Below are positions 1 through 6,722 of a stretch of DNA of 9,260 bases, piece after piece. The stretch lies in the NCBI GenBank assembly GCA_050946255.1, contig JBMNUL010000108.1, positions 1-9,260 of the forward strand, given 5' to 3'. Made by a program: the position numbers and the translations under genes. The stretch is from JBMNUL01 sp050946255. Its GTDB lineage: Bacteria; Actinomycetota; Coriobacteriia; Coriobacteriales; CADBOM01. Position 1 is the first letter of the stretch. Every line of letters begins with the position of its first letter. The notes beneath the pieces are model-generated. The model was not told the DNA's origin. It was given only the letters and a program-made list of their open reading frames with translations, and did not search any database.

Positions 1-410
1 GTGTAGTGGATGAGGAACACGAATATGATTGCCGCAGCTGCAACTCGAAGCGACTTGCTGTCGTAGCGCTTGCCGAAGAACTCCGGCATCGTCGACGCAT
101 GGAGACGCTGGGTCATCTCGCGGGTTCTCGGTCCGAGGATCCACCAGGCGAGAAGGCTTCCCAGAATCGCATTGCCTATTCCAACCCAAGTGGCAGAGAG
201 ACCGTATTTCCATCCGAACTGGCCCGCATATCCAACGAAGATGACGGCACTGAAATACGAGGTCCCGAACGCGAACGCCGAAAGCCAGGGTCCAACGTTC
301 CTCCCCCCGAGGATGAATCCGTCAACGTTTGCAGCGTGCCTCCTGCAATAAACACCCACGCTTATTGCGATGCCCGCGAAGATCACGAGCATCAAGATCT
401 TGATAGCCAT
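1..410 (-). CDS. Sodium:solute symporter (SSS family), N-terminal part, cut by window edge
   Basis: The minus strand from an ATG at 410-408 stays open to the window edge, giving 136 complete residues. Family knowledge: SSS proteins (TC 2.A.21, PutP/PanF-like) use the sodium gradient to import small solutes across the cytoplasmic membrane. Seen: a first hydrophobic helix (about residues 3-20), then DGFILGGRNVGPWLSAFAFG (30-49), the usual link into the second helix, a third helix near 75-92, and TMPEFFGKRYDSKSLR (107-122), which matches the PutP loop ending in DYFTGRF. By eye the position of PutP Asp55, a sodium ligand, is Tyr52 here, so this is probably not a close PutP orthologue. The substrate cannot be told. 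GGGGGAG at 420-414 supports the start. A hairpin and a possible promoter lie upstream. The rest of the gene lies beyond position 1. Confidence 0.9.
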   Translation of the reverse strand, partial: MAIKILMLVIFAGIAISVGVYCRRHAANVDGFILGGRNVGPWLSAFAFGTSYFSAVIFVGYAGQFGWKYGLSATWVGIGNAILGSLLAWWILGPRTREMTQRLHASTMPEFFGKRYDSKSLRVAAAAIIFVFLIHY

Positions 411-484
411 TGTCTCCCCCGCCGGTAGTTGAGAACCCACACAGGATAAAGACCCTGGTACACCAAGGCCCGACCTTGTGGAAA

Positions 485-506
485 GCACTCCACCAAAGTG
501 GAGTGC
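485..506 (-). terminator. Perfect 9-bp stem-loop in the mnmA/symporter gap (terminator or operator)
   Basis: The arms 485-493 (GCACTCCAC) and 498-506 (GTGGAGTGC) are perfect inverted copies around a four-base loop. In minus-strand RNA the stem is followed by UUUCC, a short and poor U-tract, so it could be a weak intrinsic terminator for the peptidase-mnmA transcript, 116 bases past the mnmA stop. The same palindrome could instead be a repressor site or leader hairpin of the symporter gene, which starts 75 bases further on. The sequence alone does not decide. Confidence 0.45.
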
Positions 507-517
507 AGACGGATTCG

Positions 518-523
518 AGTATA
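518..523 (-). promoter_or_regulatory. Possible -10 box for the symporter gene
   Basis: On the minus strand the hexamer TATACT lies about 110 bases before the symporter ATG and matches a sigma-70 -10 box in five of six positions. I find no convincing -35 box at 16-18 bases, so this is weak. If it is real, transcription would begin near 511, just before the stem-loop at 485-506, placing that structure at the very start of the leader or making it an operator over the start site. Confidence 0.25.
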
Positions 524-566
524 TACACAATCTTTCTGAAATGCCCTCTGGCGAAGGTAACGCTTT

Positions 567-588
567 GGGCAAACGTCGCAGTTTGCCC
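567..588 (-). terminator. Perfect 8-bp stem-loop just downstream of mnmA
   Basis: GGGCAAAC (567-574) and GTTTGCCC (581-588) are perfect inverted copies with a six-base loop, 34 bases beyond the mnmA stop codon. In minus-strand RNA it is followed by AAAGCG, so it lacks the U-run of a classical intrinsic terminator. It may be a 3' stabilising stem-loop, a terminator working together with the second stem-loop at 485-506, or a protein-binding palindrome. Confidence 0.4.
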
Positions 589-621
589 GGTACCAGAATT
601 GGGCAGGGTGAGGGGATTTGC

Positions 622-1773
622 CTAAGAGATGGCCCTCTGCACGACTCCCCCGCCGAGCACGTCGTCTCCAACATATGCAACGGCAGATTGCCCCGGCACC
701 GCCTTGGGTCCAGGTTCCGAGTACTCCACGACAACCGAGCCGTCTGAGTTGGGAATTACCGTCGCCGCAATCGGCTTCTGCCTGTAGTAGGTCTTGACCA
801 TTGCCCTGACGGGAGTATCCGGACATGGCATTATCCAATTCCAGTTGCCAACTTCGCATCCGGTAGTGAGAAGAGATTCCCTTGGCCCCACGGTCAAAGT
901 GTTTGACTCGGCGTTCTTGTCGCAAACGTAAACTGGGCGTCCCATGGATAACCCCAGCCCCTTGCGCTGCCCTATCGTGTAGCGCCAGATTCCCGAATGC
1001 CTGCCGACGACATTTCCCCCGGTGTCCAGAATATCGCCTGGCTCGCCTGAGACCTTCGAATACCTCTCTATGAAAGAGGCATAGTCTCCGTCGGGGACGA
1101 AGCAAAGGTCCTGGCTATCGTGCTTGTTGGCGTTGGAGAAACCCAAGTCGAGCGCTATCGCCCTGACTTCGTCCTTTGAAAGAGAACCGAGTGGAAGGAG
1201 AACCCTGGAGAGTTGCTCCTGGGTCAGGTGGTAGAGCATGTAGCTCTGGTCCTTCTCGACATGCGCCGCCCTTGATAGGATGAACCTCCCACCTTGCTGA
1301 GAGGGATTTCGCGAAGACTCTGCTGCGTATTGTGACGAAGTGCGGCTCGAGTCCCCGACCCCACCTGGGACCCAGCGAATCTGCGCATAGTGGCCGGTGG
1401 AGATGTAATCGCAGCCAAGCTCGTCTGCGAGGTCGAGGAGGGCGCCGAACTTCAACGCCTTGTTGCAGTCGACGCATGGGTTGGGAGTGCGCCCCGCGAG
1501 ATAGGAGTCCACGAAGGGGCCCACCACGCACTCGGCAAACTTCTCGCCCATGTCGACCACGTGATGTTGGATTCCCAAGCGCTCCGCTACCTCGCGGGCA
1601 TCCCTCTCGACTGGAACGGGCTCGAAGCCAGACCCACGAATGGCATCGGCTATCCTGGGCTCATCGCAGAGCCTCATAGTCACGCCGATGCACTCGTACC
1701 CAGATGATTGCAGAAGATGGGCCGCAACGGAGGAGTCCACTCCCCCGCTCATAGCCACCAAGACCCGCGACAT
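622..1773 (-). CDS. mnmA: MnmA, tRNA-specific 2-thiouridylase
   Basis: Known role: using ATP and persulfide sulfur, MnmA thiolates U34 at the wobble position of the Lys, Glu and Gln tRNAs in the cytoplasm. Seen in this 383-residue protein: the PP-loop SGGVDS (9-14) that binds ATP, TPNPCVDCNKALKFG (96-110) with Cys103 at the position of the E. coli catalytic Cys102, GHYA (127-130), KDQSYMLY (174-181), and HDSQDLCF (218-225) with Cys224 matching the second catalytic cysteine. C-terminal beta-barrel elements such as GIWRYTIGQRKGLGL (261-275) are present. The protein is slightly longer than usual because of a Ser/Gln-rich insert at about 133-162. The ATG overlaps the peptidase stop in TGATG. No Shine-Dalgarno sequence is visible within 15 bases; the nearest GAGG is 19 bases upstream, so translation is probably coupled. 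Confidence 0.97.
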   Translation of the reverse strand: MSRVLVAMSGGVDSSVAAHLLQSSGYECIGVTMRLCDEPRIADAIRGSGFEPVPVERDAREVAERLGIQHHVVDMGEKFAECVVGPFVDSYLAGRTPNPCVDCNKALKFGALLDLADELGCDYISTGHYAQIRWVPGGVGDSSRTSSQYAAESSRNPSQQGGRFILSRAAHVEKDQSYMLYHLTQEQLSRVLLPLGSLSKDEVRAIALDLGFSNANKHDSQDLCFVPDGDYASFIERYSKVSGEPGDILDTGGNVVGRHSGIWRYTIGQRKGLGLSMGRPVYVCDKNAESNTLTVGPRESLLTTGCEVGNWNWIMPCPDTPVRAMVKTYYRQKPIAATVIPNSDGSVVVEYSEPGPKAVPGQSAVAYVGDDVLGGGVVQRAIS

Positions 1774-3200
1774 CAGGCGTTTAGCAGGAAGGCCTCGTAG
1801 CCACGCCTTGCCTCATAGATGTCGGCTTTGCTGGTAACCTCCCAGGGAGCGTGCATGGAAAGAACCGAGACTCCGCTGTCGATGACGTCCATGTCGTATT
1901 TCGCCGGGATGTATGCGATCGTGCCGCCGCCTCCAGCGTCTACCTTGCCGAGCTCGGCGGTCTGGAACTTCACACCCGCATCGTCCATCACCTTGCGGAC
2001 CTCGGCAACATACTCGGCCGAGGCGTCGTTGCTTCCGCTCTTTCCACGGGCACCGGTGTACTTGTTGAACACGAGGCCCCTTCCCAGGAATGCCGCGTTC
2101 TTGTCCTCGAACACCGACTTATAGGACGGATCGACTCCTGCTGACACATCGGAGGAGAGCATCTTGGACGCAGCGAGGGCCCTGTGCAGCTGCAATGTTC
2201 CGCCGAATCCCGCAAGCTCCATAATCTCGGCAATCGTGTTCTCGAAGAACAGGGAGGTCATTCCGGTAGCCCCGACGCTTCCTATCTCCTCCTTGTCGAC
2301 CAAGATGGTCACGGTTGTCTTCTCTGGATTTTCGATGGCCAGCTGGGCGACTAGGCTCGTGTATGCGCAGACCTTGTCGTCCTGGCCATATCCCATGACC
2401 ATGCTCCTGTCGAAACCCAGGTCGCGTGCACGGCCTGCGGGAACTACCTCGAGCTCGGCGGAGAGGAAGTCCTCCTCGTCGATATCGTACTTCTCGGCGA
2501 GAATTCGCAAAATATTGCCCATCACCGGGTTCTTCTTGGCCGTCTTCTTCCACTTTGGGGCATCGTCGGGCAGCTCCTCATCCTCGTCGATGACAAACGG
2601 ACGTCCACCGACCAGGACATCGAGAGCCTCGCCGTCGATAACCTGCGAGGCCTTCTTCTGCATCTGCTCTGAGCCGAGGTGCGGCAGGAGGTCGGTCACG
2701 CAGAAAACCGGATCGTCCGGATCCTCGCCAACGACGACCTTGACGACTTCGCCGTCGGTCTTAGCCACCACCCCGTGAATTGCAAGCGGAAGCGTGACCC
2801 ACTGGTATTTCTTAATGCCGCCGTAATAATGGGTGTCGAGCAGAGCGAAGTCGGTGCTCTCGTAGAGGGGGTTCTGCTTGAGGTCGAGTCTAGGAGAGTC
2901 GATGTGGGCACCGAGGATGTTGAGGCCTTCGGTCATCGGACGTTTGCCGAGCTGGACCAGCATGATGGCCTTCCCATGCGTGCTTGCCCAGACCTTGTCG
3001 CCGGCAACCAGCCTCTTGCCCTCTGCGATGGCCTCGGACAGGGGACGGTATCCCTTATCCTCCGCCATCTTCCTAGCCGCCGCCGTAAACTCCCTCTCGG
3101 TCTTGTTGTTGGAGATGAAATCTATGTACTCATCGCTGAGCTTCTCGAGCTCGGAAACCTGCTCGTCTGAATATTCTTTCCATGCGTTCTTGCGCTCCAT
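1773..3200 (-). CDS. M18 family zinc aminopeptidase
   Basis: Known role: M18 enzymes are cytoplasmic, usually dodecameric, two-metal aminopeptidases that remove N-terminal residues from peptides. Seen in this 475-residue protein: GAHIDSPRLDL (97-107) with zinc ligand His99; QDDKVCAYTSL (273-283) with bridging Asp275; VDKEEIGSVGATGM (301-314) with the catalytic and zinc-binding pair Glu304/Glu305; LSSDVSAG (348-355) with Asp351; GARGKSGSNDASAEY (383-397); and SMHAPWE (448-454) with His450. All expected metal ligands are present, so the enzyme should be active. Length is normal for the bacterial branch. The frame stays open upstream to 3323, but the ATG at 3200 is preferred because GGAGG (3209-3205) lies four bases before it and the upstream residues do not resemble the family. 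It is first in an operon with mnmA and is divergent from the antiporter. Confidence 0.95.
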   Translation of the reverse strand: MERKNAWKEYSDEQVSELEKLSDEYIDFISNNKTEREFTAAARKMAEDKGYRPLSEAIAEGKRLVAGDKVWASTHGKAIMLVQLGKRPMTEGLNILGAHIDSPRLDLKQNPLYESTDFALLDTHYYGGIKKYQWVTLPLAIHGVVAKTDGEVVKVVVGEDPDDPVFCVTDLLPHLGSEQMQKKASQVIDGEALDVLVGGRPFVIDEDEELPDDAPKWKKTAKKNPVMGNILRILAEKYDIDEEDFLSAELEVVPAGRARDLGFDRSMVMGYGQDDKVCAYTSLVAQLAIENPEKTTVTILVDKEEIGSVGATGMTSLFFENTIAEIMELAGFGGTLQLHRALAASKMLSSDVSAGVDPSYKSVFEDKNAAFLGRGLVFNKYTGARGKSGSNDASAEYVAEVRKVMDDAGVKFQTAELGKVDAGGGGTIAYIPAKYDMDVIDSGVSVLSMHAPWEVTSKADIYEARRGYEAFLLNA

Positions 3201-3386
3201 GTTTCCTCCAATGCCAGAAATCTCTACGAATCGCACTGCAAGACTAACACTATTGCGGAAGAATATGAGGTCTTGGAGACCTTCGGGTGTGCGAATGCTT
3301 AAAATAAATGGAGCTGGCTGCAACTTATCGAGTTCCCCAACGGAATAGCATCCACCTGTAATCGCGATTGGAAAGAGGCAGACGAA
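3201..3386. promoter_or_regulatory. Divergent intergenic region with a 15-bp palindrome
   Basis: This 186-base gap separates the minus-strand peptidase gene from the plus-strand antiporter gene and must carry both promoters or leaders. I find no convincing -35/-10 pair on either strand. TAAAAT at 3300-3305 is a fair plus-strand -10 candidate without a matching -35. A palindrome at 3268-3282 (AGGTCT, three bases, AGACCT) is the clearest structure and could be an operator serving both genes or a short hairpin in the peptidase leader. Confidence 0.45.
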
Positions 3387-5150
3387 TTGACTGCAGATCT
3401 AGTGTCGCTGGCAATCATCTCGCTTGTCTCGGTAGTTTGCCCCATCATCGCGAACATCATCCCCAGAAAACCGATTCCAGAAATCGTCCTCCTGGTGCTC
3501 TGCGGAGCGATCATCGGCCCAAACACCCTCGGCCTCGTCCAGGTGACAGACTCGATATCGATGCTCTCCGACCTTGGAATGGGATTCCTGTTCCTCCTCG
3601 CCGGATATGAGATAAACCCGAAATCTCTTTTCGGCAGGCAGGGCCGGCGTGGAATTGTGACCTGGTTCGTTACCTTTGCGATAGCACTTGGCCTCAACTT
3701 CCTCGTTCCCTACATCGAAAACGACATGATGACGCTGGCCGCCTCATCGCTTCTGCTGACGACCACCGCGCTCGGTACGCTGCTCCCGATTCTAAAGGAC
3801 CGCGGCCTCATGGACACGAAAGTCGGGGAAAGCGTGCTGGCCTACGGAACATGGGGAGAGCTTGCACCTGTGCTGGCGATGGCGATCCTGCTCTCGGCAA
3901 GGGCCACATGGATAACCGCTCTGATCTTGGCGGCGTTTCTCCTGCTTTGCATCCTGGTGGCTACGACAGCGAGCAGGGCAAAGAACCGCGGCGGCAAGAT
4001 CGCGAACTTGATAATGGAGCGCGCAGACAGCACCTCGCAGACCGTGATGAGAATCGTCGTGTGCCTGTTGATCGTGCTGCTCGCAGTTTCCGCGGTGTTC
4101 GACCTCGACCTCGTTCTCGGGGCATTCGCCGCAGGATTCATCCTCCGATATGTCACCCCTGAAACCAACGAGATCTTCAACAAGAAACTCGACGGGATCG
4201 CCTATGGGTTCTTCATCCCGCTTTTCTTCGTGGTCTCCGGAACCGCAATCGACTTCTCCGCCGTGGCAAAGCTCCCGATCCTGCTAATTATCTTCATAAT
4301 CGCCTTGATCGCCGTGAGGGCCGTGCCGGTGTTCGTTTCCATGAGCACCGACAAGGAGACGAAGTCGATGTCTCCCAGCTCCAGGCTTTCGGTTGCGTTC
4401 TACTGCACAACGGCTCTTCCGCTGATCGTCGCCATCACCTCACTGAGCGTTAACAACGGAATCATGAACTCAGATATCGCCTCGGTTCTAGTTGCTGCAG
4501 GAGCCGTGACCGTTTTCCTGATGCCCCTCCTGGCAGCTGTTTGCCAGAAGGTCGCAGATGTCAAGCCAATCGAGGCCGTGAAGGAAATCTCGAAATCTCC
4601 GCGTGACGCCAAGACGGTTCTGCAAGACCACATCGCACTCGAGAGGATGCTCGAGGGCAAGGATTCCCCGGAAGACATCGAGGAGGCGATACCGGAACCC
4701 GCCCTGGACGAGATTGCCCCTGCGCCGGAAGCTCCTCCAGTTGCCACTGCATCAGAGGCTGCCCCCGAACACAGAAGAGGTGCAAATTGGGAAGAGCTGA
4801 ACGAGAATGCCATGGCCGTGAGAGATGCTATTCTGCGACGCCGTGAAGCACTTGCAAAGATGTACGCCGAAGAGATGAGGAAACGTCGAGAGGACCTGGA
4901 GCACAGACACGACCTCCGCATGGCTCATCAGAAGAACCAGACCCATTCCGGCAAACAGTCTGAAGAAGATTCCGTTTTCAGCCCTCTCTCGCCCCTGTTC
5001 GGAAAATCATTCGAGAGCAAGCCACAATTCCGTTCGTTCAGGACTCTCGAAAAGAAACCGACCTCCTCGGATAACCCTTCGGAGGTCGGTTCGAATGATG
5101 ATGAAAGCGACGATGCTACAAGCACTGGAGGTTCGGATTCCGAGGATTAG
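3387..5150 (+). CDS. CPA2/Kef-type cation:proton antiporter with long charged C-terminal tail
   Basis: Family knowledge: CPA2 proteins exchange Na+ or K+ for H+ across the cytoplasmic membrane and serve in pH and ion homeostasis. Seen in this 587-residue protein: about 12-13 hydrophobic helices over residues 4-386, with EIVLLVLCGAIIGPNTLGL (32-50), LSDLGMGFLFLLAGYEI (60-76), the crossing-helix segment YGTWGELAPVLAMAIL (153-168) and GIAYGFFIPLFFVVSG (270-285), all typical of Na_H_Exchanger domains. Where KefC-like proteins have QD and NapA-like proteins have ND, this protein reads GE (Glu158). The last 200 residues are hydrophilic: an acidic, Pro/Ala-rich linker (425-460), a charged probable coiled coil (466-515, MRKRREDLEHRHDL), and a Ser/Asp-rich end. 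No RCK/TrkA-N nucleotide-binding motif is visible. The start is TTG, supported by AGAGG (3374-3378) eight bases upstream; the next in-frame ATG would remove helices. Confidence 0.9.
   Translation: MTADLVSLAIISLVSVVCPIIANIIPRKPIPEIVLLVLCGAIIGPNTLGLVQVTDSISMLSDLGMGFLFLLAGYEINPKSLFGRQGRRGIVTWFVTFAIALGLNFLVPYIENDMMTLAASSLLLTTTALGTLLPILKDRGLMDTKVGESVLAYGTWGELAPVLAMAILLSARATWITALILAAFLLLCILVATTASRAKNRGGKIANLIMERADSTSQTVMRIVVCLLIVLLAVSAVFDLDLVLGAFAAGFILRYVTPETNEIFNKKLDGIAYGFFIPLFFVVSGTAIDFSAVAKLPILLIIFIIALIAVRAVPVFVSMSTDKETKSMSPSSRLSVAFYCTTALPLIVAITSLSVNNGIMNSDIASVLVAAGAVTVFLMPLLAAVCQKVADVKPIEAVKEISKSPRDAKTVLQDHIALERMLEGKDSPEDIEEAIPEPALDEIAPAPEAPPVATASEAAPEHRRGANWEELNENAMAVRDAILRRREALAKMYAEEMRKRREDLEHRHDLRMAHQKNQTHSGKQSEEDSVFSPLSPLFGKSFESKPQFRSFRTLEKKPTSSDNPSEVGSNDDESDDATSTGGSDSED
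5056..5091 (+). other. Perfect 11-bp inverted repeat inside the antiporter coding sequence
   Basis: AACCGACCTCC (5056-5066) and GGAGGTCGGTT (5081-5091) are exact inverted copies around a 14-base loop, about 60 bases before the antiporter stop. No U-run follows, so it is not a classical terminator. It may be a 3'-end mRNA stem protecting or pausing the transcript, or chance within a low-complexity tail. Confidence 0.55.
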
Positions 5151-5197
5151 CCTCTATGGACGAAAGCCTAGCACGATCCCGCGCCGCCATAACTTCT

Positions 5198-5221
5198 AGA
5201 CGCTATCCGAGACGCTATCCG
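5198..5221. repeat. 12-bp perfect tandem duplication
   Basis: AGACGCTATCCG at 5198-5209 is immediately repeated at 5210-5221. It lies in the 155-base convergent gap between the antiporter and the small membrane protein gene. It looks like replication slippage or a two-copy binding site. I see no clear intrinsic terminator in this gap for either flanking gene. Confidence 0.8.
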
Positions 5222-5263
5222 CAATTCTGTACTATTCGCAAATCAGGTTCAGCCCCAGCGCAG

Positions 5264-5372
5264 GCTGCAATCCAATACCTTTCACCTCGCCAAATTTCGT
5301 TGTAGCTATCTGCGAGCAGCTGCCCACAAGGTGATCGATATTACAATCATCGCCGCAGCTGCAATCCAATAC
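5264..5372. repeat. 15-bp direct repeat spanning the 3' end of the small membrane protein gene
   Basis: GCTGCAATCCAATAC occurs at 5264-5278 in non-coding sequence and again at 5358-5372, where it encodes part of the last helix of the membrane protein (YWIAA on the minus strand). The upstream flanks also match partly. The spacing is 94 bases, so the outer copy may be the remnant of a short duplication of the gene end. Confidence 0.7.
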
Positions 5373-5758
5373 ACGATAACGTAGGGCGAAGTGGTGCCGT
5401 AAATCTCCAAGACTCCGCTGATGCAGAATCCCAGCACCAAGGTCAGGACCGCCGATCCCCAGGCTTTCTGAGAGGAGACGCTGCGCGATTGCTTCCCGCT
5501 GCGGTCCATCAGAAGGGACGGGATAGCCCCCATGAACAGCGGGACTGCGAACATCCAGATCATCCAGTTGGAGTAGACGTCGTGGCTGAACAGCTCGTAA
5601 ACGATTGAGAACAGTGCGCAACCCAGCGTCGCGAACAGATATTTTTTTGCGAGCTTGTTGAACCTTCCACGACCACGGCGCCCATCGATTGAATGCGCCG
5701 GTGTCCTCATGTTGTTGAAATTGTTTCGAGACTGCGTCATTCCAGTAGGCCTTACCAT
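5306..5758 (-). CDS. Small four-helix membrane protein of unknown function
   Basis: I do not recognise a named family. The 150-residue protein has a basic, hydrophilic N-terminus (1-37, rich in Arg and Asn, with RRGRGRFNKLAKK at 27-39) followed by four hydrophobic segments: about 38-56, 64-84, 99-120 and 125-147. The short connecting loops include FSHDVYSNW (57-65) and DRSGKQSRSVSSQK (85-98). The positive N-terminus suggests it faces the cytoplasm, which would put both ends inside. The ATG at 5758 is chosen because GGAG (5771-5768) sits nine bases before it and it begins only four bases after the stop of the glycosidase gene. A second ATG at 5740 is also possible. As the last gene of the glycosyltransferase-glycosidase operon it may be an accessory to the envelope-glycan function, but that rests on position only. 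Confidence 0.75.
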   Translation of the reverse strand: MVRPTGMTQSRNNFNNMRTPAHSIDGRRGRGRFNKLAKKYLFATLGCALFSIVYELFSHDVYSNWMIWMFAVPLFMGAIPSLLMDRSGKQSRSVSSQKAWGSAVLTLVLGFCISGVLEIYGTTSPYVIVYWIAAAAMIVISITLWAAARR

Positions 5759-5762
5759 GCCA

Positions 5763-6722
5763 TTAGGCTCCGATGTATACAATGTCGCTCACCTTTCTCT
5801 CTTTAATGGTGTCGCCGTTGGTAGTGGGGTTGTTGATGACCTCGCCGTTGAAGTACATCGTCGATGATCCGCCGCCGTCAAGGTTGTAGGCAGTGGTGCA
5901 CCCGAGGCCCTGCATGTATTCAGCCAGCTCGTAGAGAGACAACCCCGAAGACTCGCTGGTGCGACCGTCGGCAACGACCATCACGTAATGGCCGTCGGAG
6001 ACCTGACCTATCGCAGTGCGCGGATTGCTTGCCATTGCCTTGCCGGTCTCCTCGCCTTGTGTCACCGCAATCTCGCCGTTTTCAATAAGTCCAGGTCCGA
6101 AAGAGAACACCTGCCATGCGCCGTTGTCAAGCAGCTCCTGCGCGGTGATATCTCCCTCGCATATCACTTCGAAAGTACCATCCGAGTAGATGACCAGGTC
6201 TTCCTGATCGCTCGAAGCCGCCTCGCTTCTGTAGAGCACTCCATTGCGGATCACATAGCCGCTGTTCTGCGCGCCATAGTAGTCGCCGTTGATCGCGAGA
6301 ATCGCATTGTTGTCCTCTGCCATGCTCGAGGTCGTCTCTGTGACGTTCTTCCCATACACGTTCTGCGCAAACGCAGTCTGAATCTCAGAGATGTCGGAAA
6401 CATAAATGTCTGCAACGTAGACCGTGGTTCCGTTGACCCTGTCAGTGGTTATCTGAATCTGAGTGTCACCATTGGTATATGAATCCGAGGTGATCACGGC
6501 ACTAGAGGAACTGTCCGAGCTCGAATTGGATGTCGATGAGCTGGCCGTTGTGCTCTGTGTAGAACTGGAGCTGCTGGAAGAACTGTTTGAGACAACCGCA
6601 TAGCTCCTTGGGATCACGAACGCATCGAGCAAGATGAAGACGCTGAACGCCATGATTGCAATCCTGTATAAAGTCGACCACGGGTGCCTTTCCCGCTCAC
6701 CCGTCTCTGCCTTTCGAGCCAT
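5763..6722 (-). CDS. Membrane-anchored phosphodiester glycosidase (NAGPA domain)
   Basis: Family knowledge: the NAGPA domain (PF09992) is named for the mammalian 'uncovering enzyme', which removes GlcNAc from GlcNAc-1-phosphate diesters; bacterial members are thought to act on sugar-phosphodiester bonds outside the cell. Seen in this 319-residue protein: a short cytoplasmic N-terminus, one hydrophobic anchor (about 18-38), a Ser/Thr-rich linker (45-75) with a run of eight serines, then the domain with AINGDYYG (143-150), NPRTAIG (233-239), VMVVADGR (247-254) and NLDGGGSSTMYFNG (280-293), all hallmark segments, ending in DIVYIGA. The enzyme should therefore sit outside the membrane on a flexible stalk. 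Start: ATG at 6722 with AAGGAGGT (6736-6729) seven bases upstream; the frame continues upstream, but only inside the preceding gene. Its start overlaps that gene's stop by one base (TAATG). The natural substrate is unknown. Confidence 0.92.
   Translation of the reverse strand: MARKAETGERERHPWSTLYRIAIMAFSVFILLDAFVIPRSYAVVSNSSSSSSSSTQSTTASSSTSNSSSDSSSSAVITSDSYTNGDTQIQITTDRVNGTTVYVADIYVSDISEIQTAFAQNVYGKNVTETTSSMAEDNNAILAINGDYYGAQNSGYVIRNGVLYRSEAASSDQEDLVIYSDGTFEVICEGDITAQELLDNGAWQVFSFGPGLIENGEIAVTQGEETGKAMASNPRTAIGQVSDGHYVMVVADGRTSESSGLSLYELAEYMQGLGCTTAYNLDGGGSSTMYFNGEVINNPTTNGDTIKERKVSDIVYIGA

Noticed and set aside
28..44. Similarity of GCCGCAGCTGCAA here to 5352-5364
   Set aside because: Both encode alanine-rich membrane helices on the minus strand, so shared Ala codons explain it.
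392..1105. 237-codon minus-strand frame across mnmA and the following gap
   Set aside because: It is a different frame over confirmed mnmA coding sequence and is Arg-rich with no domain.
2164..2778. 204-codon plus-strand open frame opposite the aminopeptidase gene
   Set aside because: It is antisense to a well-supported enzyme and rich in Ser/Arg, as expected of a shadow frame in GC-rich DNA.
3201..3323. N-terminal extension of the aminopeptidase frame up to 3323
   Set aside because: The extra 41 residues do not look like M18 sequence, and a GGAGG site sits four bases before the ATG at 3200.
5759..5782. TTG start at 5782 for the small membrane protein
   Set aside because: It would overlap the glycosidase end and lacks a better binding site than the GGAG before the ATG at 5758.
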